A program made the position numbers and the translations under genes. Positions 1 through 8,148 of a stretch of DNA of 64,000 bases are shown here, piece by piece (position 1 is the stretch's first letter; each line of letters begins with the position of its first letter). Where the stretch lies: assembly GCA_021739645.1 (NCBI GenBank), contig JAIPBL010000010.1, positions 1 to 64,000 on the forward strand, given 5' to 3'. The notes below the pieces were generated by a model. It did not search any database, was not told the origin of the DNA, and saw nothing but the letters and a program-made list of their open reading frames with translations. The stretch is from Saprospiraceae bacterium. Its GTDB lineage: Bacteria > Bacteroidota > Bacteroidia > Chitinophagales > Saprospiraceae.

Positions 1-34
1 TGGGCTGGCCGTTTATAGAAATTCGGTCAGCCCA
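1..34. terminator. Hairpin at window edge, possible terminator of the preceding gene
   Basis: A 10-nt arm at 1-10 pairs with 25-34 (one G-T wobble), leaving a 14-nt loop. No U-tract follows, so a terminator role is only inferred from its position before the sigma-factor gene. The upstream gene lies outside the window. Confidence 0.3.
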
Positions 35-68
35 ATAAATTGGGCGACCACAATGCAGTTTCAACTTT

Positions 69-638
69 TTGCCAAACGATAAAACATACCAGACCCTGTC
101 CGACGAGCAGTTGATGCGGCACCTCGCCAGCCAAGGCTGTGAGGCGTCTTTCGGGGAATTGTACGACCGCTACAGCGACCGGATGCACCGCCATTTCTAT
201 CGGCTGCTGGGGCAGGACACGCATCGGGCGGACGATTTCACCCAGGAGCTTTTTATGAAATTGGTGGAAAAAACGGCGCTCTTCGACCCCGAGCGGCGGT
301 TTTCTACTTGGCTCTACACGGTGGCTGGCAACATGGTCAAGAACGAGTACCGGCGTATGTCCCGACAAGTTGCGCCGCCAGTGGACGATATTTTTAGGGA
401 GAACTTTTCGGAAGACTTTGACAGCCAAATCTTTGACCAACAGCTAAACCAGGCACTTGGCGAGTTGGATGAGACCCAGCGGCAGTGCTTCGTGCTGCGC
501 TACCAAGAAGAGTTGAGCGTTCGGGAAATCGCCGAAATCCTCGATTGCCCGGAGGGCACGGTGAAGTCAAGGATGTTTTATACACTGAAAAAATTGGGCA
601 ACAAGCTCCGAGCCTTCGCAGGAACGATAGCGGTTTAA
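69..638 (+). CDS. ECF-type RNA polymerase sigma-70 factor
   Basis: A 189-residue alternative sigma factor of the extracytoplasmic-function class, which directs RNA polymerase to a small regulon. Region 2 is seen at about residues 29-96 (GELYDRYSDRM, then DDFTQELFMKL and FSTWLYTVAGN). Region 4 is at about 129-180 (REIAEILDCPEGTVKSRM, a helix-turn-helix). No ATG is available in frame; the frame is open from 39 and TTG at 69 is the best start. The next gene encodes a single-pass membrane protein that looks like an anti-sigma partner, the usual arrangement for ECF factors. The target promoters cannot be told from the sequence. Confidence 0.9.
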   Translation: MPNDKTYQTLSDEQLMRHLASQGCEASFGELYDRYSDRMHRHFYRLLGQDTHRADDFTQELFMKLVEKTALFDPERRFSTWLYTVAGNMVKNEYRRMSRQVAPPVDDIFRENFSEDFDSQIFDQQLNQALGELDETQRQCFVLRYQEELSVREIAEILDCPEGTVKSRMFYTLKKLGNKLRAFAGTIAV

Positions 639-640
639 GG

Positions 641-718
641 TTTTTGGTTTCAGGTTTCAGGGAGTGACTGCGTGTGCCACCATGAAACCTGAAACCTATT
701 GAAACCTGAAACCAAAAT
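641..718. repeat. Inverted array of 7-bp units (GTTTCAG type)
   Basis: Tandem GGTTTCA units at about 645-662 are mirrored by TGAAACC units at 681-716, so the RNA can fold into a long stem. It starts two bases after the sigma-factor stop codon and ends just before the next gene. It is one of a set of such arrays in this window, each with its own unit sequence. Confidence 0.8.
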
Positions 719-727
719 AAAAAGATA

Positions 728-1390
728 ATGAAAAACAGCAAAGCAATAGACATCGAGCAACTGCTGGCCGAGCGGCCCTTCGAGCTGTTGACTCCAAAGG
801 AAAAAGACGCCGTGCTGGCGCAAATGCCCGAATGGGAATACCAGCGGCTGTACCAATTGGTGACCCGCAGCCGGGCCGCCCTGAAGCGAAGCCCCGCCCC
901 CAACCCAGCCATTCGGGAGCAGTTGATGGCGGCATTGCGGCAGCAACCAAAACCACAAGCTGCCCGGCCCACTGGTCTGCTGGTTCGGCTGGCGCAATAC
1001 CGGCTGCCGGCTTGGCAGGCAGCGGCGGGGCTGGCGCTGCTGCTGGTCGCCCATTTTGGCCTGCAAAAACAACCAACGGCGGACGTGCGGACGGAAACGG
1101 TTTTCGTAAACACAACCGACACCATCTACAAGCAAATGGCCATCCCGGTGTCCGACACCGTTTCAAAAGTGGCGGTCAGCAGGGTCAACGTAAAGCCTAG
1201 AATGGCAAAAAAGGTGGTGCCCGCCAACCTCCCGACCGAGGCACTGGCCGATTCCTCCTCCCGCCACCAAGGCCGTTTCGGCGGCCTCCCCGATACTTTG
1301 CCCGGCTTCCGGCTTACCCTCCAGCACCCCAATGGCCGCTCCGCCAACGAAATGAAGGAGCTTTGGCAGTTCCTGGGAGATGTTTATTGA
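728..1390 (+). CDS. Putative membrane-anchored anti-sigma-like protein
   Basis: A 220-residue protein with a cytoplasmic N-terminal part (about 1-90, charged, helical), one hydrophobic segment at about 95-112 (WQAAAGLALLLVAHFGL) and a polar C-terminal part that would lie in the periplasm. Size, topology and position directly behind an ECF sigma gene match anti-sigma factors of Bacteroidota, but no zinc-binding HxxxCxxC motif is visible, so the role is inferred from context only. It begins with ATG 9 bp after an inverted array and is probably co-transcribed with the sigma gene. Confidence 0.7.
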   Translation: MKNSKAIDIEQLLAERPFELLTPKEKDAVLAQMPEWEYQRLYQLVTRSRAALKRSPAPNPAIREQLMAALRQQPKPQAARPTGLLVRLAQYRLPAWQAAAGLALLLVAHFGLQKQPTADVRTETVFVNTTDTIYKQMAIPVSDTVSKVAVSRVNVKPRMAKKVVPANLPTEALADSSSRHQGRFGGLPDTLPGFRLTLQHPNGRSANEMKELWQFLGDVY

Positions 1391-1479
1391 GTTCGACAGT
1401 TCGACAGTTGGCAGTTGGCAGTCGAGACCGTGGAAATAGTCAACTGACTGCCAACTGCACACTGTCTAACTGCCAACTA
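1391..1479. repeat. Inverted array of 7-bp units (TTGGCAG type)
   Basis: Units of the form TTCGACAG / TTGGCAG at 1391-1424 are mirrored by CAACTGC-type units at 1440-1479. It begins immediately after the TGA stop of the preceding gene. The same TTGGCAG unit recurs at 6349-6362. Confidence 0.75.
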
Positions 1480-1498
1480 AAAAATCCAAACTCTTTTA

Positions 1499-1506
1499 TA
1501 CATTTG
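1499..1506 (+). promoter_or_regulatory. Bacteroidota -7 promoter element (TACATTTG)
   Basis: Matches the TAnnTTTG consensus of the Bacteroidota housekeeping sigma factor. It lies 135 bp before the DUF2723 gene and downstream of the repeat hairpin. No clear TTG -33 element is seen at normal spacing. Confidence 0.35.
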
Positions 1507-1640
1507 CGCAGCTTTTTGGAGGGGCTACCTGCATTTGCCAGTCAATTTGCTTTCGATTTGCAACATTGCCTTGAGTATCAAATATTTACCCATTCAAAAT
1601 CAGGTGGCGCAAGTTTTAATATCCAACCATTTTCACCTAC

Positions 1641-4600
1641 ATGAATTCCTTAAAAACAATAAGTAACATCACCGGCTGGCTCGTTTTCGCCATTGCCGCT
1701 TTCGTTTATTACCAAACTGCCGAACCCACAGGCAGCCTTTGGGACTGTGGTGAGTTCATTCTGGGGGCTTACAAACAAGAGGTCGTTCACCCGCCGGGAG
1801 CACCGTTGTTCCTGTTGATTGGCCGCCTGTTCATCTGGGTCGCCGAGACGTTCAGCGACACGAAGGCTCATCCTGAGAATATTGCATTTGCCGTCAACTT
1901 CATGTCAGGTATTTGCACGGCTTTTGGTGCCATGTTTTTGGCTTGGATTACCATCATTTTGGGCAAAATGACGTTGGTAGGCCGTGATGGTGAAACGGAC
2001 GGCGGACAGAACTTCGCACTGGCCGGTGCTGGCCTGGTGGCTGGTTTGGCCATGACTTTTACTACCTCCGTTTGGTTTTCGGCGGTGGAGGGTGAGGTGT
2101 ACGCCATGTCCACATTTTTCACCTGCCTCACGGCTTGGAGCATGTTGAAGTGGTACAACCTGCCCAACGAACCTAAGCATGACCGCTGGCTGGTTTTCAC
2201 GATTTATGCTGCGGCGTTGTCCATTGGCGTCCACTTGTTGAGCTTGCTCACCTTCCCGGCGCTGGCCATGCTTTACTATTTCAAAAAGGAAATTCAAATC
2301 AGCAAAACAGTTTCGATTTTGCTGCGCATCGGGCTTGCGATTGGCATGTTGGTCATGTTGGTTGTAGTGGCCACCGGCGTAAGTGGCATTTTGATGAAGG
2401 GCCTTGGCTCGCTGCTGGTGTTGGCATTGGCCATTTACCTGCCTTGGAAAACGGAGGACAAATATATTGGCGCATTGGGTGCTTTCGCAATGGGCTTCCT
2501 CACCATCGCTGCCATCCAAAGCCTAGTAATCACAGGCATCGCCAACATGTGGAGCTGGATGGAACTTCAAATGGTGAACGGCTTCGGGATGCCTTTTAAT
2601 TCGGGCTTGGTACCAACGGCTTTGGTACTGATGGCGATATTTTTCTTCGGAATGCGCTATGCCTCCCGGAGGGGAAAAGCTGATTTGATTATACTTTCCT
2701 CCGTAGCAGTCGTTTATGGCTTCTTCGCTTTTGGTTGGATGAACCTCGTTGTTTCGCCAGTGGCGGCACTCATTTTTTATGTTGGGCTTCGCAATGCAGA
2801 CCGTCACTTGGTGCAGGTGCTGATTTTTAGCGCGCTGATGGCCGTGGTCGGCTTTTCCACTATTGGTGTGGTGCTGGTTCGCGCCAGTGTTGACCCACCC
2901 ATCAACATGAACGACCCCAGTGACCCCATCCGGTTGTTGAGCTACGTAAACCGGGAACAGTACGGGGAGCGCCCGTTGCTCTACGGCACTGACTTTGACG
3001 CCGACCCCGTTGACAACGAAATAACGCCTCGCTACGGACAGGTTGTGAAAATGGTAGATGGCAAGGAAGTCCACAGTTACGAAGTTACCGACGAAAAAGT
3101 ATCCTACAAGTTCAAGCCAGAGGACAAACACTTGTTCCCCCGCATGGGAGATGACTCCCAAAGCCGCCCCGAAAAATACAGGGCTTGGGTGGACAAGCCC
3201 ACTGGCCGCATTACCTTTAGCGACAACATGACTTATTTGTTCCGCTATCAGTTTAGCTGGATGTATTGGCGCTATTTCGCATGGAATTTTATTGGTCGCC
3301 AAAACGCAGAACAGGGCTACTACTCTTGGGATGTGAAGAGTGGAAACTGGGAAAGCGGCATCGGTTTTATCGATGACATGCGCCTGTACAAGTCTCGGAA
3401 CGTGCCCGATTCCATCAAAAACGACCTGTCCAAAAACCACTATTTTTTCATTCCAATGATTTTTGGTCTGCTTGGGTTGCTCTTCCATTTTTTCAGGAAA
3501 CCAGAAGACGCAATGGCCATCATGGCCATGTTCCTGATAACGGGCCTCGGCATCATCATTTACTCCAACCAACCGCCCAACGAGCCGCGTGAACGGGACT
3601 ACGTTTTGGTTGGTTCGTTCGTCATATTCTGCATTTGGATAGGGATGGGCGTGCTGGCCATTTACCATTTCCTCAAAGATAAAATCGGGGGAATGGGCGC
3701 CGCAGGCTTGGGAACCGTACTGGTGCTTTCCGCTCCCTACCTCATGGGCAGTCAAAACTGGGACGACCACAGCCGTGCCGGCCATTACGCCTCAAGGGAC
3801 TATGCCTCCAACTTCCTGAACAGTTGTCAGCCAAACGCCATCATTTTCACTTATGGTGACAATGATACTTACCCGCTCTGGTACGCCCAAGAGGTGGAAG
3901 GCATTCGCAGGGATATCCGGGTGGTGAACCTTTCACTCATCCAGGTGGATTGGTACATCAACTTGTTGCGGCGCAAAATCAACGACTCACCGCCCATAAA
4001 ACTGACCATTCCGGCTGATGCTTACCGTGGGAAAAAACGAAATGCCGTTTACTACCTCGGCAACCAAGACCAAGGTGAAATGACCGCCCTGCAAGCACTG
4101 GAATTGACGGGTGTTGACAAAAAGTCGAAGGATAGAGTAGATGCCATTTTCCCCTCTGGCAATATTTACATCCCAATCGACGTGTCCAAAGCAGGTGAAA
4201 TTTTTGGCATCAACCCCGGTGACAGCTTGGCATTGACGGAAAGGATTCCTTTGAAAATGCCGTTTCATAAAACCGGCAACAAGGACTTGTCCTACCTGAC
4301 GAAAGACGAACTGGCAGTGCTGGACGTCGTTGCCTCCAACATCAACGACCGCCCAGTATATTTTGCCGTCACCTGCCGCCCTGACAAAATGTTGGGCTTA
4401 GAAGACTACATGCAATTGGAGGGCCTTGGCCTTCGAGTCACCCCCATCAAGTCGCAGAGCGAGCAGGGATTGTATGTGTACGGCTATGGCCGGGTGAACA
4501 CTGACCTGCTGTACGACAACGTGATGAACAAGTACAAATGGGGCAATTTCGACACGCACCCCACCTTTATTGACCGGAGCTACGGCCCTAGTATCCAGAG

Positions 4601-4991
4601 CCTTCGGGTGGTGATGCTGCGTGGCGCAAGGCGTCTGGCCGATAAAGGCGAACAGGAAAAAGCCGTCAACCTCATTGAGAAATACCTCCAATCCTTCCCT
4701 CACTACAACTTCCCTTACGATTGGAACACGATGCAGATGTTGAACGTGATGGTTGCGGCAGGCGGTTACGAAAAAGCAAAACCACATTTGAAAACCCTTG
4801 CGGAAGAAACAAAGCAACAACTGACTTTCCTCAGTGGCCTAAATCCAGAATTGACCGCAAAAGATGGTACTTTTGAGCAGGATTATCAATTGTTCATGAA
4901 TGTTAAAGACTTACTGTCCAAGGTCGTAGAAAGCCAGAAGGACGAGGCTTTCAAAAAGGAATTGGACACGATGTTTGAACCTTTTAAATAA
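1641..4991 (+). CDS. DUF2723 / glycosyltransferase family 117-like polytopic membrane protein
   Basis: A 1116-residue integral membrane protein. The N-terminal half has many hydrophobic helices. The DUF2723 hallmark is at about residues 32-63 (LWDCGEFILGAYK, then HPPGAPLFLLIGRLF), placing an acidic loop after the first helix as in protein O-mannosyltransferase (GT-C) folds. The C-terminal roughly 450 residues are mostly soluble. The family is common in Bacteroidota and is annotated as protein O-mannosyltransferase-like; its substrate is unproven here. The length is typical. Its 3' end runs into a perfect 29-bp hairpin array. Confidence 0.9.
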   Translation: MNSLKTISNITGWLVFAIAAFVYYQTAEPTGSLWDCGEFILGAYKQEVVHPPGAPLFLLIGRLFIWVAETFSDTKAHPENIAFAVNFMSGICTAFGAMFLAWITIILGKMTLVGRDGETDGGQNFALAGAGLVAGLAMTFTTSVWFSAVEGEVYAMSTFFTCLTAWSMLKWYNLPNEPKHDRWLVFTIYAAALSIGVHLLSLLTFPALAMLYYFKKEIQISKTVSILLRIGLAIGMLVMLVVVATGVSGILMKGLGSLLVLALAIYLPWKTEDKYIGALGAFAMGFLTIAAIQSLVITGIANMWSWMELQMVNGFGMPFNSGLVPTALVLMAIFFFGMRYASRRGKADLIILSSVAVVYGFFAFGWMNLVVSPVAALIFYVGLRNADRHLVQVLIFSALMAVVGFSTIGVVLVRASVDPPINMNDPSDPIRLLSYVNREQYGERPLLYGTDFDADPVDNEITPRYGQVVKMVDGKEVHSYEVTDEKVSYKFKPEDKHLFPRMGDDSQSRPEKYRAWVDKPTGRITFSDNMTYLFRYQFSWMYWRYFAWNFIGRQNAEQGYYSWDVKSGNWESGIGFIDDMRLYKSRNVPDSIKNDLSKNHYFFIPMIFGLLGLLFHFFRKPEDAMAIMAMFLITGLGIIIYSNQPPNEPRERDYVLVGSFVIFCIWIGMGVLAIYHFLKDKIGGMGAAGLGTVLVLSAPYLMGSQNWDDHSRAGHYASRDYASNFLNSCQPNAIIFTYGDNDTYPLWYAQEVEGIRRDIRVVNLSLIQVDWYINLLRRKINDSPPIKLTIPADAYRGKKRNAVYYLGNQDQGEMTALQALELTGVDKKSKDRVDAIFPSGNIYIPIDVSKAGEIFGINPGDSLALTERIPLKMPFHKTGNKDLSYLTKDELAVLDVVASNINDRPVYFAVTCRPDKMLGLEDYMQLEGLGLRVTPIKSQSEQGLYVYGYGRVNTDLLYDNVMNKYKWGNFDTHPTFIDRSYGPSIQSLRVVMLRGARRLADKGEQEKAVNLIEKYLQSFPHYNFPYDWNTMQMLNVMVAAGGYEKAKPHLKTLAEETKQQLTFLSGLNPELTAKDGTFEQDYQLFMNVKDLLSKVVESQKDEAFKKELDTMFEPFK

Positions 4992-4996
4992 GTTTT

Positions 4997-5059
4997 GAGG
5001 TATGAGGTATGGGGTATGAGGTATGGCTCGCATACCTCATACCCCATACCTCATACCTC
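4997..5059. repeat. Perfect 29-bp hairpin made of 7-bp GAGGTAT-type units
   Basis: Four tandem 7-bp units at 4997-5025 are followed by a 5-nt loop and their exact reverse complement at 5031-5059. Even the one variant unit (GGGGTAT) is mirrored, so the 29-bp stem has no mismatch. It starts 5 bp after the DUF2723 stop and ends 18 bp before the proline dehydrogenase start. Confidence 0.92.
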
Positions 5060-5077
5060 TTTCCAGCCTAACCAAAC

Positions 5078-6328
5078 ATGAAGAAAGAGGGAAAACCAGT
5101 GATGTCCCTTAAGCAACTTGAGAAAATTGCCAAAGCTTTTGGTGCACCAGCCATAGAGCCTGCCATAGACTTTTCCAATACCAAAATTGCTTTTGCGGGA
5201 AAAAACGACGAAGAGCTGAAGAAAACAGCGTGGCTGTTCAAAATGATGAACAACCGCCACCTCGTCAATATCGGCTCAAAATTGGGCTTGTTGGGGACTA
5301 AAATCCCACTGCCCTTTTTCAAAACAGCGGTGAAAAGCACCATTTTTAAACAGTTCTGCGGAGGGACTACTTTGCTGGAATCGCTGCCTGCCATTGAGCA
5401 CCTACACGAACTCAACGTGGACTCGGTGCTGGACTATGGCGTCGAAGCGAAGGAATCGGAAGAAGACTTCAACCGCACGATGAACGAAAACTTGCGTGCC
5501 ATTGATTTTGCGGCAACACTTCCGTCGGTACCGGTCATCAGCTCGAAAATCACAGGACTGGCCCGATTTGGGTTGTTGGAGAAAATTAGCAGCAACAAGA
5601 CGCTAACGACCGAAGAGCGGGGCGAGTTTAAAAACGTGCTAAAAAGGGTGGATGCTATTTGCCACCATGCTGCGGAACGAGGTATGTCGGTGTTCATTGA
5701 TGCCGAAGAAACATGGATACAGCCCGCCGTTGACCTGCTCGCCAACCGCATGATGAAGCGCTACAACAAAGAAAAAGTAGTGGTTTTCAACACTTTCCAA
5801 ATGTACTGCACTGACCGTTTGGCCTATATCGCCGAGTCGTTCGACCTTGCAAAAAGCCAAGGTTTTTTGCTTGGCGCAAAGCTCGTGCGGGGTGCCTACC
5901 TCGAAAAAGAGCGCAAACGGGCCGAAGAGATGGGCTACCCCTCGCCCATCCAACCCAACAAGGCGGCTACCGACCACGACTACGACCTGGGCATCCAGTT
6001 TTGCATCGAAAATTACGAGCAAATTGCCGTGTGCAACGCAAGCCACAATGCCGAAAGCAACCTCCGAATGGCGGCGTTGATTTCAAAGAAAAATTTACCC
6101 AAAAACCATCCTCATCTCCGGTTCTGCCAACTGCTCGGCATGAGCGACAACATCACTTTCAACCTTGCCAAAGCGGGCTACAACGTGGCCAAGTACATGG
6201 TATATGGGCAGGTGAAGGAGGTGACCCCCTACTTGATTCGCCGGACACAGGAGAACACCTCGATGACCGGGGATTTGAGCCGGGAACTGACTTTGGTTTT
6301 GAAAGAAGTGAAGCGAAGGGGTTTGTGA
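5078..6328 (+). CDS. Proline dehydrogenase (PutA-type domain)
   Basis: A 416-residue FAD enzyme that oxidises proline to pyrroline-5-carboxylate, the first step of proline catabolism. The (beta/alpha)8 ProDH domain fills most of the protein. The signature LVRGAYLEKER is near residue 266 and RRTQENTS, the FAD/substrate-binding strand, is near the C-terminus. It is the stand-alone ProDH typical of Bacteroidota; no pyrroline-5-carboxylate dehydrogenase domain is fused and none is nearby. The ATG at 5102 is an alternative start that would remove eight residues. Confidence 0.92.
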   Translation: MKKEGKPVMSLKQLEKIAKAFGAPAIEPAIDFSNTKIAFAGKNDEELKKTAWLFKMMNNRHLVNIGSKLGLLGTKIPLPFFKTAVKSTIFKQFCGGTTLLESLPAIEHLHELNVDSVLDYGVEAKESEEDFNRTMNENLRAIDFAATLPSVPVISSKITGLARFGLLEKISSNKTLTTEERGEFKNVLKRVDAICHHAAERGMSVFIDAEETWIQPAVDLLANRMMKRYNKEKVVVFNTFQMYCTDRLAYIAESFDLAKSQGFLLGAKLVRGAYLEKERKRAEEMGYPSPIQPNKAATDHDYDLGIQFCIENYEQIAVCNASHNAESNLRMAALISKKNLPKNHPHLRFCQLLGMSDNITFNLAKAGYNVAKYMVYGQVKEVTPYLIRRTQENTSMTGDLSRELTLVLKEVKRRGL

Positions 6329-6330
6329 AA

Positions 6331-6362
6331 GTCCGGCAATTCGGACTGTTGGCAGTTGGCAG
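6331..6362. repeat. Short hairpin plus two TTGGCAG units
   Basis: GTCCG at 6331-6335 pairs with CGGAC at 6342-6346, followed by two direct TTGGCAG units at 6349-6362. It sits just after the proline dehydrogenase stop codon and uses the same unit as the array at 1391-1479. No inverted partner is present for the direct units. Confidence 0.55.
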
Positions 6363-6428
6363 ATTTACACTAAAATTCCAATTTGTTGAACGCAATTTTT
6401 CCTTTAAATTTGTTCAAATCAAATCTTC

Positions 6429-6674
6429 ATGGTAGCTCAACAATCTGATATTTATCAACATTTCGCCGATTTCATTGCCAGCTTGTCCCCTGAGAAATTG
6501 CTGACTTACTATGCACCTCAAACCATGCAGCGTCGGGTGGATTTATTGGTGGAGCGGAAAAAAAATGGTAAAATAACTGGAGAAGAATCAAACGAATTGG
6601 AGCGCTATTTTTTGTTTGAACACATCGTCAGGCTTGCCAAAGCACGTGCACTTAAATTGATAGCTGAAAAATAG
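6429..6674 (+). CDS. Small protein of unknown function, partner of HNH nuclease
   Basis: An 81-residue soluble, helical and highly charged protein (for example VDLLVERKKNGKITGEESNELERY) with no signal peptide or membrane segment. It ends 4 bp before the HNH nuclease gene, so the two are almost certainly translated from one mRNA. The sequence resembles small proteins often found directly upstream of HNH-domain genes. By layout it could be an antitoxin, an inhibitor or a subunit, but nothing in the sequence decides between these. Confidence 0.75.
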   Translation: MVAQQSDIYQHFADFIASLSPEKLLTYYAPQTMQRRVDLLVERKKNGKITGEESNELERYFLFEHIVRLAKARALKLIAEK

Positions 6675-6678
6675 CTGA

Positions 6679-7089
6679 ATGTCTCGATACATCGCCCCAC
6701 AGCTCAGACAAAAGGTTGCAGAACGTGCTAAATACTGTTGCGAATACTGCAGGATACCCGAAATAGCAGCCATGTTGAAATTCCAAGTGGAGCATATTAT
6801 CAGCCTTCAACATGGAGGAAAAACAGTCCTGTCAAACCTTGCTTATGCCTGCCCAATCTGCAATGCCAACAAAGGCCCAAACGTCGGTACCGTTTTACCT
6901 GATGAAGAAACTTTTGTTCGCTTTTTCAATCCAAGAAAGCATGAATGGAACGACCATTTTGAGGTCGAAAATGGCTTAATCGTTTCAAAAACAGCAATTG
7001 GTCAGGGAACCATTAATATTCTTGGGTTCAATTCCATTGATAAAGTGTTGGAACGCCAGGTTTTGATTGAAATTGGCAAATATCCGTAA
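6679..7089 (+). CDS. HNH endonuclease family protein
   Basis: A 136-residue nuclease of the HNH (His-Me finger) fold. A zinc-binding pair CEYC (Cys21, Cys24) and a second pair CPIC (Cys58, Cys61) flank the core EHIISLQHGG (His39), with Asn53 in LSNLAYAC and Asn62 beyond. All expected catalytic and zinc residues are present, so an active DNA nuclease is likely. It is paired with the small gene directly upstream. No restriction, phage or recombination genes are adjacent, so the role is open: restriction-like defence and a toxin-antitoxin pair are both possible. Confidence 0.85.
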   Translation: MSRYIAPQLRQKVAERAKYCCEYCRIPEIAAMLKFQVEHIISLQHGGKTVLSNLAYACPICNANKGPNVGTVLPDEETFVRFFNPRKHEWNDHFEVENGLIVSKTAIGQGTINILGFNSIDKVLERQVLIEIGKYP

Positions 7090-7097
7090 CCACCGAA

Positions 7098-8051
7098 CTA
7101 AAACACCCGCCTCCCCTCCGCTGGGTCATCAAAAAAATCATATCCCGCACTAATCGTATGGCTGGCCGGAAGCGACACCGAGCTTGCCGCTTGGTTGTTG
7201 TACTGAATAGCGTAACCCAGCCTGAAATTCCCAAAAAGCAGCGTGGCCGAAAGCCCAAGGCGGGTCTGGTCATAGCCTTGTTCCGGCTTGGTGTACCCGG
7301 CCAGCAGCCCAATCACGTAGGTGCCCTCCACAAAAACACTGGCATGGACATCGGCTGACCACAGTGAGTAGTCGGTCATTGAATTCTGTTCGGGAATGCC
7401 GTAAACACTGGCGTAACGGAGCAGCATCGTCGGCTTCAGGTACAGCTCGTCGTTGAGGCGGAAGAGGCTGCCCATGTGCAGGTTGATGGGACGGGAACGA
7501 GGCAGGCTGCCGGAATTGTCGTCACCGCTCAAGAACGTTTTTTCGAAAAAACTCAGCACAGACACGCCGATGAAGGAGCGTTGGTTATGATAGAAAGCCC
7601 CTACCCCACCGTCCATGGACAGAAAGCTGGAATTGAGGGAGGAAATCACCGTTTCGTCCACGTCGAAGTAGCTGATGCCAAGCGTTCCTCCAAAAGAAAA
7701 ATTGCCTTTCGGCAACCTGATTATCCTCGAAAATGCAGGTCGAATGTTCAGCTCGTTGTAAAATTCCTGGTTGTGAAACTGGAAGACGCCACCCCAGCCA
7801 AGTTGTTGCGAAGCACCGCCCCGCCCGTGCAGACTGACCATTGCGGAGCGACTGACCTGCTGTTGCGAAGCAAAACTACCGTAATAATATGCCTCAAAAC
7901 TGGTGGCTTCCAGCCGCCCAGCATAAGCAGGGTTGAGCGGAAGGGCGTTGAACTGGTACTGCATCAATGAGGCTCGCAGGCTTTGAAGGTCTTGCGCATT
8001 GGCCGCAAGGCCAACGAAAACTAGGATGGGAAGCAATATGATTTTTTTCAT
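7098..8051 (-). CDS. PorP/SprF family type IX secretion-associated outer-membrane protein
   Basis: A 317-residue protein with a cleavable signal peptide (MKKIILLPILVFVGLAANAQ) followed by the family hallmark QFNALPLNPAYAG at about residues 32-45. The rest alternates short beta strands with glycine and aromatic residues, as in an outer-membrane barrel. PorP/SprF proteins work with PorE/SprE-like partners in T9SS export or attachment of surface adhesins. It lies alone, convergent with the HNH gene (8-bp gap). Several T9SS cargo genes lie elsewhere in the window, so it may serve one of them. Confidence 0.88.
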   Translation of the reverse strand: MKKIILLPILVFVGLAANAQDLQSLRASLMQYQFNALPLNPAYAGRLEATSFEAYYYGSFASQQQVSRSAMVSLHGRGGASQQLGWGGVFQFHNQEFYNELNIRPAFSRIIRLPKGNFSFGGTLGISYFDVDETVISSLNSSFLSMDGGVGAFYHNQRSFIGVSVLSFFEKTFLSGDDNSGSLPRSRPINLHMGSLFRLNDELYLKPTMLLRYASVYGIPEQNSMTDYSLWSADVHASVFVEGTYVIGLLAGYTKPEQGYDQTRLGLSATLLFGNFRLGYAIQYNNQAASSVSLPASHTISAGYDFFDDPAEGRRVF

Positions 8052-8107
8052 TGGGCGAAGTTATGGAATGGAATGGTGCGGGTGGCAAGTGGTTTGTTCG
8101 ATTTCCA

Positions 8108-8115
8108 TACATTTG
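8108..8115 (+). promoter_or_regulatory. -7 promoter element (TACATTTG) of the YihY gene
   Basis: TAnnTTTG match 34 bp before the chosen ATG, inside the divergent gap between the PorP/SprF and YihY genes. A TTTG lies at 8093-8096, but its spacing is shorter than the usual -33 element. Confidence 0.45.
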
Positions 8116-8148
8116 CCACCGAATTACCGACATCATTCAGCTATTACC

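Noticed and set aside
1363-1644. 93-codon ORF before the DUF2723 gene
   Set aside because: It is built from the repeat array and leader sequence and overlaps two real genes at its ends.
2523-3785. 420-codon open frame antisense to the DUF2723 gene
   Set aside because: The sequence is histidine/asparagine-rich without any recognisable fold and mirrors the real gene.
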